DNA from: SAR202 cluster bacterium bin90
GTDB lineage: Bacteria; Chloroflexota; Dehalococcoidia; Lucifugimonadales; JADFKI01
DNA length: 64,000 bases
Direction: 5' to 3'
Assembly: GCA_002238855.1 (NCBI GenBank)
Contig: MPND01000016.1
Location: 1-64,000 of the forward strand
Below, piece after piece: positions 17,233-26,235 of the stretch (positions are counted from its first letter, which is position 1; each line of letters begins with the position of its first letter). Both the position numbers and the translations under genes were made by a program. The notes beneath the pieces are model-generated. The model was given only the letters and a program-made list of their open reading frames with translations. It did no database searches and was not told the DNA's origin.

Positions 17233-18198
17233 ATGGCGTTGACGGAAGTCGCTGAAGCGGCGGAAGCGCAAGAAAGAGGCAGAGGCCACCTCAGGCGGGC
17301 AATGGATCGCCTGGTGCGCAAGAAGATTGCCGTTGTCTGCATGGTCGTGCTCGCGATCATCTATTTTGCGGGCATCTTCGCGCCATTCATTGCTCCCTAC
17401 GACTATACCGAGCCGCATTTCACCGAGATTCGTAAACCGCCAAGCCTGCAGTTCTGGGCTGGCACGGACTTCGCGGGGCGCGATGTATTCTCCCGTGTAC
17501 TCTGGGGCATTCAGAATACCGTGATCATTACGCTTGTCTCGATGGCGACAGGCGGGCTGCTCATAGGCATCACGATGGGCCTGATGTCAGGTTATTTCGG
17601 GGCGTGGATTGATGGACTGATCATGCGTGTCGGAGAGTTGTTCGCGTCCTTTCCCGACATTTTGCTCGTCATTATCCTGGCGGCCGCGCTAAGACCGCGC
17701 TTTCTTGAATGGGCACGCTGGGCGGAAGACAACCTCGGCATAGAGGGAGTGGTGCGTTCCGGCGTTGTGGACTATGTGGCTGTGTCGCTGGCGCTGGTCG
17801 CTTTCGGCTGGGTTGGCATGGCGCGGCTGGTTAGAGGGCAGGTGCTTTCGCTGAAGCAGACGCCATTTGTGGAGGCGGCGCAGGCTGCCGGCGCGGGAAC
17901 TCCTCGTATATTGTTCGTCCATCTCCTGCCGAATGTCATAAGTCCTGTCGTGGTCAGCGTTTCGGCGGGCATGGGCGCTATGATTGGCGCTGAGATAATT
18001 CTGAGCTGGCTCGGACTTGGCATTCAACCGCCGCGCCCCAGCCTGGGCCAGATGCTGCTACAAGCGGGTAGCCTGAGTGCGCTCCGTGAGGTGCCATGGA
18101 TGCTGATTGCTCCAAGCACTGTGGCGTTTTCGATGTTGCTCACCTGGAGCCTGCTCGGCGACTCACTCAACGATGTGCTCAACCCGCGCACGCGGTAG
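17233..18198 (+). CDS. Peptide-type ABC transporter permease, DppC-like
   Basis: The product is about 321 residues. It has an N-terminal cytoplasmic segment, a first helix near 'KIAVVCMVVLAIIYFAGIFA', the DppC hallmark 'FWAGTDFAGRDVFSRVLWG', further helices, and the EAA loop 'TPFVEAAQAAGAGTPRILFVH'. It ends 'GDSLNDVLNPRTR', as DppC/OppC proteins do. ATG 17233 is preferred; an in-frame TTG two codons earlier is also possible. It pairs with the DppB-like gene. A spermidine-synthase-like gene follows within 30 bp, so that gene is probably on the same transcript. Confidence 0.92.
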   Translation: MALTEVAEAAEAQERGRGHLRRAMDRLVRKKIAVVCMVVLAIIYFAGIFAPFIAPYDYTEPHFTEIRKPPSLQFWAGTDFAGRDVFSRVLWGIQNTVIITLVSMATGGLLIGITMGLMSGYFGAWIDGLIMRVGELFASFPDILLVIILAAALRPRFLEWARWAEDNLGIEGVVRSGVVDYVAVSLALVAFGWVGMARLVRGQVLSLKQTPFVEAAQAAGAGTPRILFVHLLPNVISPVVVSVSAGMGAMIGAEIILSWLGLGIQPPRPSLGQMLLQAGSLSALREVPWMLIAPSTVAFSMLLTWSLLGDSLNDVLNPRTR

Positions 18199-18225
18199 CG
18201 GCAGGTGGCTGGACTTGGAGGTGGA

Positions 18226-19746
18226 ATGCGTCGTATCGCAGCGGGGATAGCACCCTACTTCGTCGTGTTCTCGGCGAGCGCGTGCGGTCTGATTATCGAG
18301 ATTGTCGCATCCCGACTGCTTGCGCCAACAGTGGGCGTGTCGCTGTTCACATGGACGAGCATCATCGGCGTGGTGCTGGCTGGCATCAGTATAGGCAACT
18401 ATGTGGGCGGGCTGACTGCGGACAGGTTTCCCACGCCGAAAACGCTTGGTCTGATACTGCTCGGTGCGGGGCTGACAAGTCTCGCCGTACTACCGATGCT
18501 CGCGTTCGTCTCCAGTCTCTACGACTCGCTGCATATCCTGCCGCGTATCGTGCTCATAACTTCAACGCTGTTCCTCGTGCCGAGCGTCATTCTGGGGATG
18601 GTCACGCCGGTCGTCATCAAGCTGAGGCTGCGCGACCTGGCGCAGACCGGCAATGTGGTCGGCAAGATATACGCGGTGTCCACTGCCGGAAGCATCTTCG
18701 GCGTGTTCGTAACCGGCTTCGTGCTCATCCAGTGGATCGGCACGCGTCCCATATTGCTTGGTGTCGCCGTATTCCTCGTGGTGATGGCAGTGGTATTCGG
18801 CAATGTGTGGAGGATGCGTGTTGTGGGCGCGGTAGCACTCGTCCTGTTTGCAGGCATAGCGGGCATGGGGTTTGCGACCAACTCGCTAGAAACAGAGTGC
18901 CAGGTGGAGAGCAACTACTTCTGCATCAAGGTTCGAGCGAGAGAGATAGAGGGACGGGAGGTTCGGACGCTCACTCTCGACAGGCTGATACATAGCTATG
19001 TAGATCTGGACGACCCGACATTCTTCGTGTACGGCTACGAGAAGATATTCGCGGACATCGCCACGATGGTCGGGCACAAGAAACCGCAGTTCAGCGCGCT
19101 GTACATTGGCGGCGGCGGCTATACGATGCCGCGCTTCCTCGAGGTTTCGTATCCGGAGAGTCGCCAGGAAGTCATCGAGATCGATCCGGCGGTTACGCGC
19201 GTAACGCACGAGTATCTTGGCATGCCGCGAGATACAGCGATAATTACGCACAATCGAGACGCGCGCCTGAAGATTCCCGAGCTTGAGCACGGCAGCTACG
19301 ACATCGTGATAGGCGATGCGTTCAACGATGTGTCCGTGCCGTACCACCTGACGACGATGGAGTTCAACGAGCAGGTCAAGCAGCTTCTAACGGACGACGG
19401 CATCTATGTGGTGAATGTGGTGGACAAGTTCCACAGCGGAGGCTTCCTGCGGGCGGTTATCACGACCCTTCAAGCCAGTTTCCCGCATGTGTACCTGCTC
19501 GCGGACAGCGATCACTTCAAAGAGGACAACCGCTTCACATTCGTCGTTGCGGGCGCGCTGCAGCCTCTCACCTACGCGGATGTGTATTTCGCCAGTCACG
19601 GTCAGGGGAGAGGCGATCCCGAACTGACGCTTATGCCGCAGGACGAACTCGACGAGTGGCTCGGAAGGAAGCGCAATATACTGCTTACGGACGACTTTGT
19701 GCCGGTGGACAATCTGCTTGCCCCCGTATTCCTGGAAATTCCATAG
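18226..19746 (+). CDS. Membrane-fused spermidine/spermine synthase family protein
   Basis: From ATG 18226 (GGAGG 4 nt upstream) the protein is 506 residues. The first ~210 residues hold about seven hydrophobic helices. The rest is a Rossmann aminopropyltransferase-type domain with 'ALYIGGGGYTMPRFLEVSYP' (cofactor loop), 'EIDPAVTRVTHEYLGM' and 'YDIVIGDAFNDVSVPYHLTT'. Members use decarboxylated SAM or related ligands, but many membrane-fused versions have unproven activity. The motif that in true spermidine synthases binds putrescine ('GDA.....' followed by an aspartate pair) is only partly kept, so the substrate may differ. It follows the DppC-like permease closely. A GTG at 18205 is a less likely start. 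Confidence 0.82.
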   Translation: MRRIAAGIAPYFVVFSASACGLIIEIVASRLLAPTVGVSLFTWTSIIGVVLAGISIGNYVGGLTADRFPTPKTLGLILLGAGLTSLAVLPMLAFVSSLYDSLHILPRIVLITSTLFLVPSVILGMVTPVVIKLRLRDLAQTGNVVGKIYAVSTAGSIFGVFVTGFVLIQWIGTRPILLGVAVFLVVMAVVFGNVWRMRVVGAVALVLFAGIAGMGFATNSLETECQVESNYFCIKVRAREIEGREVRTLTLDRLIHSYVDLDDPTFFVYGYEKIFADIATMVGHKKPQFSALYIGGGGYTMPRFLEVSYPESRQEVIEIDPAVTRVTHEYLGMPRDTAIITHNRDARLKIPELEHGSYDIVIGDAFNDVSVPYHLTTMEFNEQVKQLLTDDGIYVVNVVDKFHSGGFLRAVITTLQASFPHVYLLADSDHFKEDNRFTFVVAGALQPLTYADVYFASHGQGRGDPELTLMPQDELDEWLGRKRNILLTDDFVPVDNLLAPVFLEIP

Positions 19747-19759
19747 AGAACACTTGCTC

Positions 19760-19788
19760 GCCGCGCATCATAGCTCCTGCAGCGCGGC
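19760..19788. terminator. Possible bidirectional hairpin between convergent genes
   Basis: GCCGCGC (19760-19766) pairs with GCGCGGC (19782-19788) between the spermidine-synthase-like gene and otsA, overlapping the otsA 3' end. There is no clear T-run on either strand, so the call is weak. Confidence 0.3.
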
Positions 19789-21165
19789 GCAGAATGAATC
19801 ACTCCAGTTCTGCGACGAATGCCGCTCGACGACTGACAGCAGGCTGCGGTTACGCCGTCTCCGCTCGGTCGCGGGCATTCGCAGCGCCCGGTATGTAGCT
19901 TCTGCCGTGCCTTCGATGTCGTATGGGTTCACGATGACTGCGTCCTTCATCGTGCTTGCGGCTCCCGTGAAGCTCGACAGCACCAGCACGCCGGGCGAGT
20001 CTGTGTCCTGCGCCGCTACGAACTCCTTGGCGACGAGGTTCATTCCGTCTCGCAATGGGGTCACAAGGCAGACATCGGCATCGTGGTAGAAGCCCGCCAG
20101 TTCGCTCTGAGCATATGAGCGATAGAGGTATCGGATGGGCACCCAACCAGCCTCGGAGAAGCGCCCGTTTATCTGTCCGACGAGGCGCTCTACCTGATCC
20201 TTCTCTTGTACATACTCGGGTACGCGGGTGCGGGACGGAGACGAGATCTGGACGTATAACAGCTTGCTGCCGAGGGTTGGGTGGCGTTCCAGCAGCCGCT
20301 CGAAGATGCGAAGGCGGTGCGGGATGCCCTTCGTGTAGTCGAGGCGGTCCACTCCGAGTATGAGCTTGCGATCCGGATTGTCTGCAAGCCCAAGCTCATT
20401 CTCGAGAGTGTGTGCGTGTCCTTCCTCGCGAGGCTTGAACGAATTCGGGTCTATTCCAATTGGGAATGCGCCCAGGCGGGCAGTGTCGTCGCGGTACCTG
20501 TAATTTTCGCCGTCGAATTCGCCGCCAAGCTTGAAGTTCAAGGTATCTACCAGGTTATGGACGTACCGGTCATCGTGAAGGCCGACGAGGTCATATTGCA
20601 GGAGGGAGCTCAGTGTATCGCTCGCCCACGGCAATATGCTGAAAATCTCTGCAGGCGGGAACGGTACATGCAGAAAGAAGCCCAGCTTGCCCTGCCATCC
20701 CAGGCGACGCAGCTCGTAGCCAAGATGGAATAGATGGAAGTCCTGCACCCAGACGATGTCATCGGGCCTCAGAAACGGCATCAGCGCCTGTGCGAATCTC
20801 TGGTTGATGCGGCGGTATGCGCGGTATGTGTCGTGACGAATCACCACGCGCGTCGGAAAGCTGTGGAGCAACGGCCAGAGCGTGCGGTTGGAGAAGCCGA
20901 GGTAGAACAAGCTGACTTCATCGTCCGACAGGTCCATCGTGGCGAGCTGGATGCGCCCATAGAGTCTGACAGTGGGGCCGGTTGTTACCCTGCGCCGGGT
21001 GCTTCTGCCGCTCCAGCCGAACCAGAGGCCGCCACTCTGTTCCATTGCGGCGCGTACTGCGGTTACGAGGCCGCCGACGGACGCCTCGCCGCGTCCCTGG
21101 CTCTCGAAGCTGGAGCCGGGCGGCACACGGTTAGACACAACAATCAGCCTGCGGTTCAGCGCCAT
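19768..21165 (-). CDS. otsA: Trehalose-6-phosphate synthase (GT20)
   Basis: This 465-residue retaining glycosyltransferase joins UDP- or GDP-glucose to glucose-6-phosphate. Visible signatures are the N-terminal 'RLIVVSNRVPPG', 'DDIVWVQDFHLFHLGYELRR', 'FFLHVPFPPAEIFSILPW', 'GVDRLDYTKGIPHRLRIFER', and the donor-binding 'LRDGMNLVAKEFVAAQ'. Length and motif order are normal for the synthase alone. No trehalose-6-phosphate phosphatase (otsB) domain is fused or adjacent, so the product must be dephosphorylated by a gene elsewhere. Trehalose serves osmotic or desiccation protection. The start ATG at 21165 is supported by the immediate family N-terminus. The upstream doxX gene is separated by an intrinsic terminator. 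Confidence 0.93.
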   Translation of the reverse strand: MALNRRLIVVSNRVPPGSSFESQGRGEASVGGLVTAVRAAMEQSGGLWFGWSGRSTRRRVTTGPTVRLYGRIQLATMDLSDDEVSLFYLGFSNRTLWPLLHSFPTRVVIRHDTYRAYRRINQRFAQALMPFLRPDDIVWVQDFHLFHLGYELRRLGWQGKLGFFLHVPFPPAEIFSILPWASDTLSSLLQYDLVGLHDDRYVHNLVDTLNFKLGGEFDGENYRYRDDTARLGAFPIGIDPNSFKPREEGHAHTLENELGLADNPDRKLILGVDRLDYTKGIPHRLRIFERLLERHPTLGSKLLYVQISSPSRTRVPEYVQEKDQVERLVGQINGRFSEAGWVPIRYLYRSYAQSELAGFYHDADVCLVTPLRDGMNLVAKEFVAAQDTDSPGVLVLSSFTGAASTMKDAVIVNPYDIEGTAEATYRALRMPATERRRRNRSLLSVVERHSSQNWSDSFCAALQEL

Positions 21166-21212
21166 TGAATCGCCTGCCCTCTCAGCGGGATTGCCGCCAG
21201 CATGGAAACGAA

Positions 21213-21244
21213 AATAGGGACTGGCGATTTCACCAGTCCCTATT
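21213..21244 (-). terminator. Intrinsic terminator of the DoxX gene
   Basis: A perfect 12-bp inverted repeat, AATAGGGACTGG (21213-21224) and CCAGTCCCTATT (21233-21244), with an 8-nt loop. Read on the minus strand it is followed by TTTTCG, and it lies 50 bp after the doxX stop. Confidence 0.8.
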
Positions 21245-21294
21245 GACTATACAGCAACTAAACTTGGGTTGTCTTGCGAGCTATTAGGTGCCGT

Positions 21295-21786
21295 TTACAG
21301 AGGTTCCCGCTTGAAGACGACCTTGTCGAGGGCGTACTTGCCGCCGCCGATAACGCCGATGACGCCAGCGACAATGAACCAGAGTATGGTCACTTCTCCG
21401 CCATGCGCAACGAATGCGTTGCCTCCATCCGGTGGATTAGGATACAGGTGCGGCCAGGGCCAGACGGGGCTGAGCGCCATATGAACTCCAAAGTAGGCGA
21501 TGAGCATCGTTACGCATAACGCACCTGCTCCAAGCCTTGTCAGCAAGCCGAAACCGATAAGCAACGCCGAGATAAGCTCGACCCACCCAGCGATGTCCAC
21601 CAGTGCGCCGAGTCCGTTCGGGTTCGCTCCAGCGGGAAAGTCCCACAGCAGAAATGCCTTCTGTATTCCGTGCAAAAATACCAGTATCGCGAATACGACA
21701 CGGAACACGAGCCAGAACTCATCCGCATACTTCTCTAATATGCCACCAAAGATTCCGGGTTGCGCTTCCTGTTCCTGCATAAACAC
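21295..21786 (-). CDS. DoxX family membrane protein
   Basis: This 163-residue protein has four predicted helices. It shows the DoxX pattern: 'WLVFRVVFAILVFLHGIQKAF' (helix 1 with the conserved His-Gly), 'LVDIAGWVELISALLIGFGLLTRLGA' and the C-terminal 'FIVAGVIGVIGGGKYALDKV'. The family is loosely linked to oxidative-stress membrane complexes and thiosulfate:quinone oxidoreductase; the actual role is undefined. It starts at ATG 21786 with AGGAGG about 3-7 nt upstream, is monocistronic, and ends at a strong terminator. Confidence 0.85.
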   Translation of the reverse strand: MFMQEQEAQPGIFGGILEKYADEFWLVFRVVFAILVFLHGIQKAFLLWDFPAGANPNGLGALVDIAGWVELISALLIGFGLLTRLGAGALCVTMLIAYFGVHMALSPVWPWPHLYPNPPDGGNAFVAHGGEVTILWFIVAGVIGVIGGGKYALDKVVFKREPL

Positions 21787-22029
21787 CTCCTCCCCAACGG
21801 GGTACTATATAAACCAGCTCAAATGAAATCGAGCGTACCCATTTGTTCGGGGTTAGTATCTTACGCTTCTTGGCAAGTGTCAATACTATTGTGAGAATTC
21901 GTATACAAATCTGTAACATTGCCTGTTTTCAATCTGGAATCGAGTCAAGCCACGCCGCCGGCGTGCAGAGATCATAGGAACGAATGAAGGAGTGCGTATT
22001 GTCCGAGATGGGCGGAATGCGTTGCAATA
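21787..22029 (+). other. Intergenic region between divergent DoxX gene and B12 leader
   Basis: About 240 bp before the cobN promoter hold no coding sequence I can support. The stretch near 21850-21920 is AT-rich and may carry the minus-strand promoter of the DoxX gene, but no clear -35/-10 pair stood out. Confidence 0.3.
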
Positions 22030-22058
22030 TTGACACTCCGAGAGTGTGGTGATAAATT
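22030..22058 (+). promoter_or_regulatory. sigma70-type promoter of the cobalamin cluster with internal palindrome
   Basis: TTGACA (22030-22035), a 17-bp spacer, TAAATT (22053-22058) preceded by TGA (extended -10). The spacer holds ACACTC-CGA-GAGTGT (22033-22047), a perfect 6-bp inverted repeat that looks like a repressor operator. The transcript would start near 22065, about 35 nt before the riboswitch P1 stem. Confidence 0.7.
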
Positions 22059-22099
22059 TCGCATGGCTTTGAACGCACCTTAATATGAGCTGAATATCT

Positions 22100-22257
22100 A
22101 ACGCGCAGTTTCGCAGGGAAGGGGGTGGAAGTCCCCCACGGCCGCGCCACTGTGAGCGGTTAGCGTTGCGGCAGTTGCCACTGGTTTCTTATGCAGGAGA
22201 CCGGGAAGGCGCCGTAAGCGCGATGAGCCGCGAGTCAGGATACCTGCCTTGCGCGTT
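22100..22257 (+). promoter_or_regulatory. Cobalamin (B12) riboswitch aptamer
   Basis: P1 is a perfect 8-bp helix, AACGCGCA (22100-22107) with TGCGCGTT (22250-22257). Inside are the conserved pieces GCAGGGAA (22113-22120), the GCCGCGCCACTGTGA region (22141-22155), GCCACTGG (22177-22184), and the B12-box core GATGAGCCGCGAGTCAGGA followed by TACCTGCC (22222-22248). It binds cobalamin and should lower expression of the synthesis genes when B12 is plentiful. It sits 158 nt upstream of the cobN ATG with a terminator between. Confidence 0.95.
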
Positions 22258-22328
22258 GGAAGTGGGCTTCTCGCCGGTGGGAGCGCTTCCATGCCCTTGT
22301 TCGCACTGCGCGAAGACGGGCTTGTTAC

Positions 22329-22364
22329 GCTCCGACTGTGATTGTGTCGGGGCGTTTTCTTTTT
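22329..22364 (+). terminator. Riboswitch-controlled intrinsic terminator
   Basis: GCTCCGAC (22329-22336) pairs with GTCGGGGC (22346-22353), 8 bp with one T-G, loop 9 nt, followed by GTTTTCTTTTT. The 5' arm overlaps CGCTCC (22328-22333), which is the exact complement of GGAGCG (22280-22285) just after the aptamer. That upstream segment is a natural antiterminator partner, so control is probably transcriptional. Confidence 0.85.
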
Positions 22365-22414
22365 CGGAATTAGCAGAGACCTTCCGGTTTACGGAGCGGG
22401 CAATTTAGAAGCGA

Positions 22415-25400
22415 ATGATCCTTTTTCTGACCACATCTGACACGGACATACTGACCCTCGAACGGGCGAAGTCGGCGCTGCCCGAAGGGTTGGCTGACAC
22501 CCTCGCGGTGAACCCCTTCGCGCTAGTGCAGGAGGAAGGGGCATTCGATGCATTCGCTCGCGATTCCCTTCCAAATTCGAGTTTGGTGCTGGCACGCCTC
22601 CTCGGCGGCGACAAAGCGATGGGCGAGCATTTCGGCACGCTGGAAGCTGAATGCCGTCGGCTGGGCATCCCTCTGGTCGCATGCTCCGGAGAACCTGTGC
22701 GTGATGCGGTGTTCGAGCGGCGCTCAACCACTCCGCCGGTCGTAGCGCAGACGGCGTTCGAGTACCTGAACCACGGCGGTGTCGCCAATATCGTCAACCT
22801 GCTGCAATTCCTGAGCGACGAGGCACTGGGCAGCGAGCACGGCTACGATCCGCCGGTTCCGCTGCCTCAGGACGGTGTGTACAGCGTGGGCAGTCTTGAT
22901 GCCGTGCCTCTCGACGAGTATCGTCGAAAGTCCTGTGATGACGACAAACCCACAGCGGCGCTGCTCTTTTACCGCGCTCATTGGGTCAGCCAGAACCTGG
23001 AGTTTGTGGACACGATGGTGGACGCCCTGGAACGCCAGGGATGCAACGCGCTGCCTGTCTTCTGTTCCAGCCTGCGAGAGGACGATGGAGCGGTATTCCG
23101 AAAGTACCTGATGAATCCTGACGGCGAAGCATCGGTGGATGTGGTCGTATGCACGCAGAGCTTCGCCATGAGTCACCATCCTGGACTGCAATCCAGCGAC
23201 AATACGGATGCCAACTGGGACATCCGCGTGCTGGAGCAGCTTGATGTGCCAATCCTGCAGGCGATCGTCTCGACTGAACCGCAGGCGATGTGGGACGAAC
23301 GCGACATCGGCCTCAGCCCGCTGGACATCGCAATGAATGTCGCGCTGCCGGAACTGGACGGGCGCATCATCACGGTACCTGTTTCCTTTAAGGAAGCAGT
23401 TTCGCAGAACGGCGTGGGCGGTGGCGAGCTACGGCGATACGTGCCGAACACGGAGCAAACGGAGGCCGTTGCGTCTCTTGCGGCACGCTACGCGCGGATG
23501 GCCCACACACCCGCATCCGAGCGCAAGATCGCGATAGTCCTGAGCAACTACCCGACTAAGGCTTCACGCCTCGGCAATGCCGTAGGACTGGACACGCCGG
23601 CATCCGCAATCAACCTTCTGAACGCAATGCGCGACGCGGGATACACGGTCGAGGACATTCCGGCGGACGGCGACGAGCTGATGCGGCGGCTCATCGAGCG
23701 CTGCACTTACGACGCTGACTTCCTCACGCCTGAGCAGATGCGTAACGCCGAGGGGCGCGTGTCGGCGGACGAGTACGCGGCGCAGTTCAACGGCATTCCG
23801 CAGGATGTGCGGGATTCTATGGTCGCCGACTGGGGCGAACCACCGGGCACGGTCTATACGGACGATGGACACCTGTTCATGGCCGGATTGCGGCTGGGCA
23901 ATGTGTTCGTTGGGATTCAGCCCCCGCGCGGGTTCGGCGAGAATCCTATTGCCATATACCACAGCCCTGAGCTTATGCCCACACACCACTACATCGCGTT
24001 TTATCGCTGGCTGCGTGACGGATTCGGCGCGGATGCGGTTGTGCACCTCGGCAAGCACGGCACGCTGGAATGGACGCCGGGCAAGGGCGTGGGCCTTTCT
24101 CGCTCCTGCATACCGGAGGTCTGCCTTCCGGACATACCGCACTTCTACCCGTTCATAATCAACAATCCGGGCGAGGGCACGCAGGCGAAGCGGCGCAGCC
24201 ACGCGGTCATCATTGACCACCTTGTGCCCGCGATGACCACAGCCGACAGCTACGGCGACATTACGCGCTGCGAGCAGCTTATGGACGAGTACGCCCGAGC
24301 GCAGGGGATGGACCCGCAGAAACTGCCGATGCTCCGGCAGCAGATATGGGAGGTCGTGCAGAAGGCTCGGCTGAACGAAGACCTCAATGTGCATGAGATT
24401 CCGGACGACTTCGACGACTTCATCCTGCACATCGATGGCTATATCTGCGAGCTGAAGGACGCGCAGATACGTGACGGCCTGCACACGCTTGGTGAGGCGC
24501 CGGAGTCCGAAATGCTAATCGGGCTGCTGCTCGCGCTGACGCGGCTGAACAACGGCGACATACCCGGATTGCGCCAAGCGATAGGCGACGCGCTGGGCAT
24601 CGACTATGCCGCGATGATGCGGGATAGGAGTGCAGCGGTTATTGCAGATGGGCTGCCTGCCGCGCTCGTGAGCGCGAACGGGAGTGAGCCAATACGCAGC
24701 GCGGGTGATGTAATCGAGCGATTGGAGACGATCGCACACACTATGTACGAGCAACTCGCGGATACGGCGTTTGACAGCGAGAATGTTGAACGCATCGCCC
24801 TGGATATGCTCGGTGAAAGCGGCGATGTGCCGCGCGTGCTGCGCTATGTATGCGAGAGTATCTATCCCGCGCTCACTAAGACAACCGACGAGATCGATGC
24901 GCTGCTGCGAGGCTTCGATGGGCGGTTCATATCGCCGGGGCCTGCGGGCGCGCCGACGCGCGGGATGGCGGGAGTGCTTCCAACCGGCCGCAACTTCTAC
25001 TCGATGGACCCTCGCAGCATTCCGTCGGAGACTTCGTGGCAGATCGGCAAGGAACTTGCCGACTCACTGGTGGAACGCTATCTGACGGACGAGGGAGAAT
25101 ACCCGGAGTCGGTGGGCATTAGCGTATGGGGCACATCCGCGATGCGCACGCACGGCGACGACATATCGCAGATACTCGCCCTCATAGGAGTGCGCCCGAC
25201 GTGGCAAGAGGAGAGCAGGCGTGTAAGCGGTCTGGAAGTGATACCCCTCGATGAACTGGGGCGGCCGCGCATTGATGTCACGGTGCGCATCAGCGGTTTC
25301 TTCCGGGACGCCTTCCAGAATCTCATCGTAATGATGGACGACGCATTCCACAAGGTGGCAGGGCTGGACGAGCCCGAGGGACAGAACTTCGTAATGAAGC

Positions 25401-26206
25401 ATTACGCCGCCGAGGTGGCTCAGAAGCAGGCAAGCGGCGTCAGCGCAACCGAGGCGGAATCAGAGTCGCTGTTCAGGATATTCGGGAGCAAGCCGGGCAG
25501 TTACGGCGCAGGCATCCTGCAGGCGATAGACGACGGCAGTTGGCAGTCCGACGAGGACCTGGCGAATGTCTATACGGCGTGGGGTTCTTACGCCTATGGC
25601 AGACGGCAGCACGGCGTGAGCGCGGTGCGGGAGTTCCGGCGCAGGTTCTCCGCGATTGACGTTGCTACGAAAAACCAGGACAACCGCGAGCACGACATCT
25701 TCGATTCGGACGACTACATGCAGTTCCACGGCGGGATGATCGCCACTGTGCGGGCACTGGCAGGCGAGAACCCGCGCCAGTTCTTCGGCGACTCCTCCGA
25801 CCCCTCGCTGCTGCGGACGCGCGACCTGAAGGAAGAGGCGCGGCGCGTATTCCGCTCGCGCGTGGTCAACCCCAAGTGGATGGACTCAATGAAGCGGCAC
25901 GGCTACAAGGGCGCGTTCGAGCTTGCGGCAACGGTTGACTACATCTTCGGCTACGACGCCACGGCCCAGATCATCGACGACTGGATGTACCAGGAAGTTA
26001 CCGAGCGGTACGCGCTCGATCCTGAGATGCAGCAGTTCTTCGAGCAGAGCAACCCCTGGGCGCTGCGCTCAATCGCCGAGCGGCTCATGGAGGCTGCGGA
26101 TAGGCAGATGTGGGAGGAGCCGCCGGAGGAGATGCTCAACGAACTGCGGCGCGTCTATCTGCGAACCGAGGCGCTGCTGGAAGAACGGCAGGAAGCTACG
26201 CCCTGA
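22415..26206 (+). CDS. cobN: Cobaltochelatase large subunit CobN
   Basis: This 1263-residue protein is of the CobN/BchH family, the large subunit that holds the tetrapyrrole and inserts cobalt with ATP-driven help from AAA+/vWA subunits. The length is typical of CobN. Signatures include 'ADAVVHLGKHGTLEWTPGKGVGLS', 'CLPDIPHFYPFIINNPGEGTQAKRR' and the C-terminal 'QDNREHDIFDSDDYMQFHGGM'. The position behind a B12 riboswitch and in a cobalamin operon argues for cobalt and against magnesium. Its likely partner is the fused ChlI/ChlD protein at 27809, separated by two hydrolase genes. ATG 22415 follows the terminator by about 50 nt. Cobalt insertion after hydrogenobyrinate formation is the aerobic (late) route. 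Confidence 0.95.
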   Translation: MILFLTTSDTDILTLERAKSALPEGLADTLAVNPFALVQEEGAFDAFARDSLPNSSLVLARLLGGDKAMGEHFGTLEAECRRLGIPLVACSGEPVRDAVFERRSTTPPVVAQTAFEYLNHGGVANIVNLLQFLSDEALGSEHGYDPPVPLPQDGVYSVGSLDAVPLDEYRRKSCDDDKPTAALLFYRAHWVSQNLEFVDTMVDALERQGCNALPVFCSSLREDDGAVFRKYLMNPDGEASVDVVVCTQSFAMSHHPGLQSSDNTDANWDIRVLEQLDVPILQAIVSTEPQAMWDERDIGLSPLDIAMNVALPELDGRIITVPVSFKEAVSQNGVGGGELRRYVPNTEQTEAVASLAARYARMAHTPASERKIAIVLSNYPTKASRLGNAVGLDTPASAINLLNAMRDAGYTVEDIPADGDELMRRLIERCTYDADFLTPEQMRNAEGRVSADEYAAQFNGIPQDVRDSMVADWGEPPGTVYTDDGHLFMAGLRLGNVFVGIQPPRGFGENPIAIYHSPELMPTHHYIAFYRWLRDGFGADAVVHLGKHGTLEWTPGKGVGLSRSCIPEVCLPDIPHFYPFIINNPGEGTQAKRRSHAVIIDHLVPAMTTADSYGDITRCEQLMDEYARAQGMDPQKLPMLRQQIWEVVQKARLNEDLNVHEIPDDFDDFILHIDGYICELKDAQIRDGLHTLGEAPESEMLIGLLLALTRLNNGDIPGLRQAIGDALGIDYAAMMRDRSAAVIADGLPAALVSANGSEPIRSAGDVIERLETIAHTMYEQLADTAFDSENVERIALDMLGESGDVPRVLRYVCESIYPALTKTTDEIDALLRGFDGRFISPGPAGAPTRGMAGVLPTGRNFYSMDPRSIPSETSWQIGKELADSLVERYLTDEGEYPESVGISVWGTSAMRTHGDDISQILALIGVRPTWQEESRRVSGLEVIPLDELGRPRIDVTVRISGFFRDAFQNLIVMMDDAFHKVAGLDEPEGQNFVMKHYAAEVAQKQASGVSATEAESESLFRIFGSKPGSYGAGILQAIDDGSWQSDEDLANVYTAWGSYAYGRRQHGVSAVREFRRRFSAIDVATKNQDNREHDIFDSDDYMQFHGGMIATVRALAGENPRQFFGDSSDPSLLRTRDLKEEARRVFRSRVVNPKWMDSMKRHGYKGAFELAATVDYIFGYDATAQIIDDWMYQEVTERYALDPEMQQFFEQSNPWALRSIAERLMEAADRQMWEEPPEEMLNELRRVYLRTEALLEERQEATP

Positions 26207-26235
26207 TGGGATGTGCAAGAAACAGGTGAATACAG

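Noticed and set aside
22415-26206. Magnesium chelatase BchH instead of CobN
   Set aside because: The B12 riboswitch and surrounding cobalamin genes favour cobalt; no bacteriochlorophyll genes are nearby.
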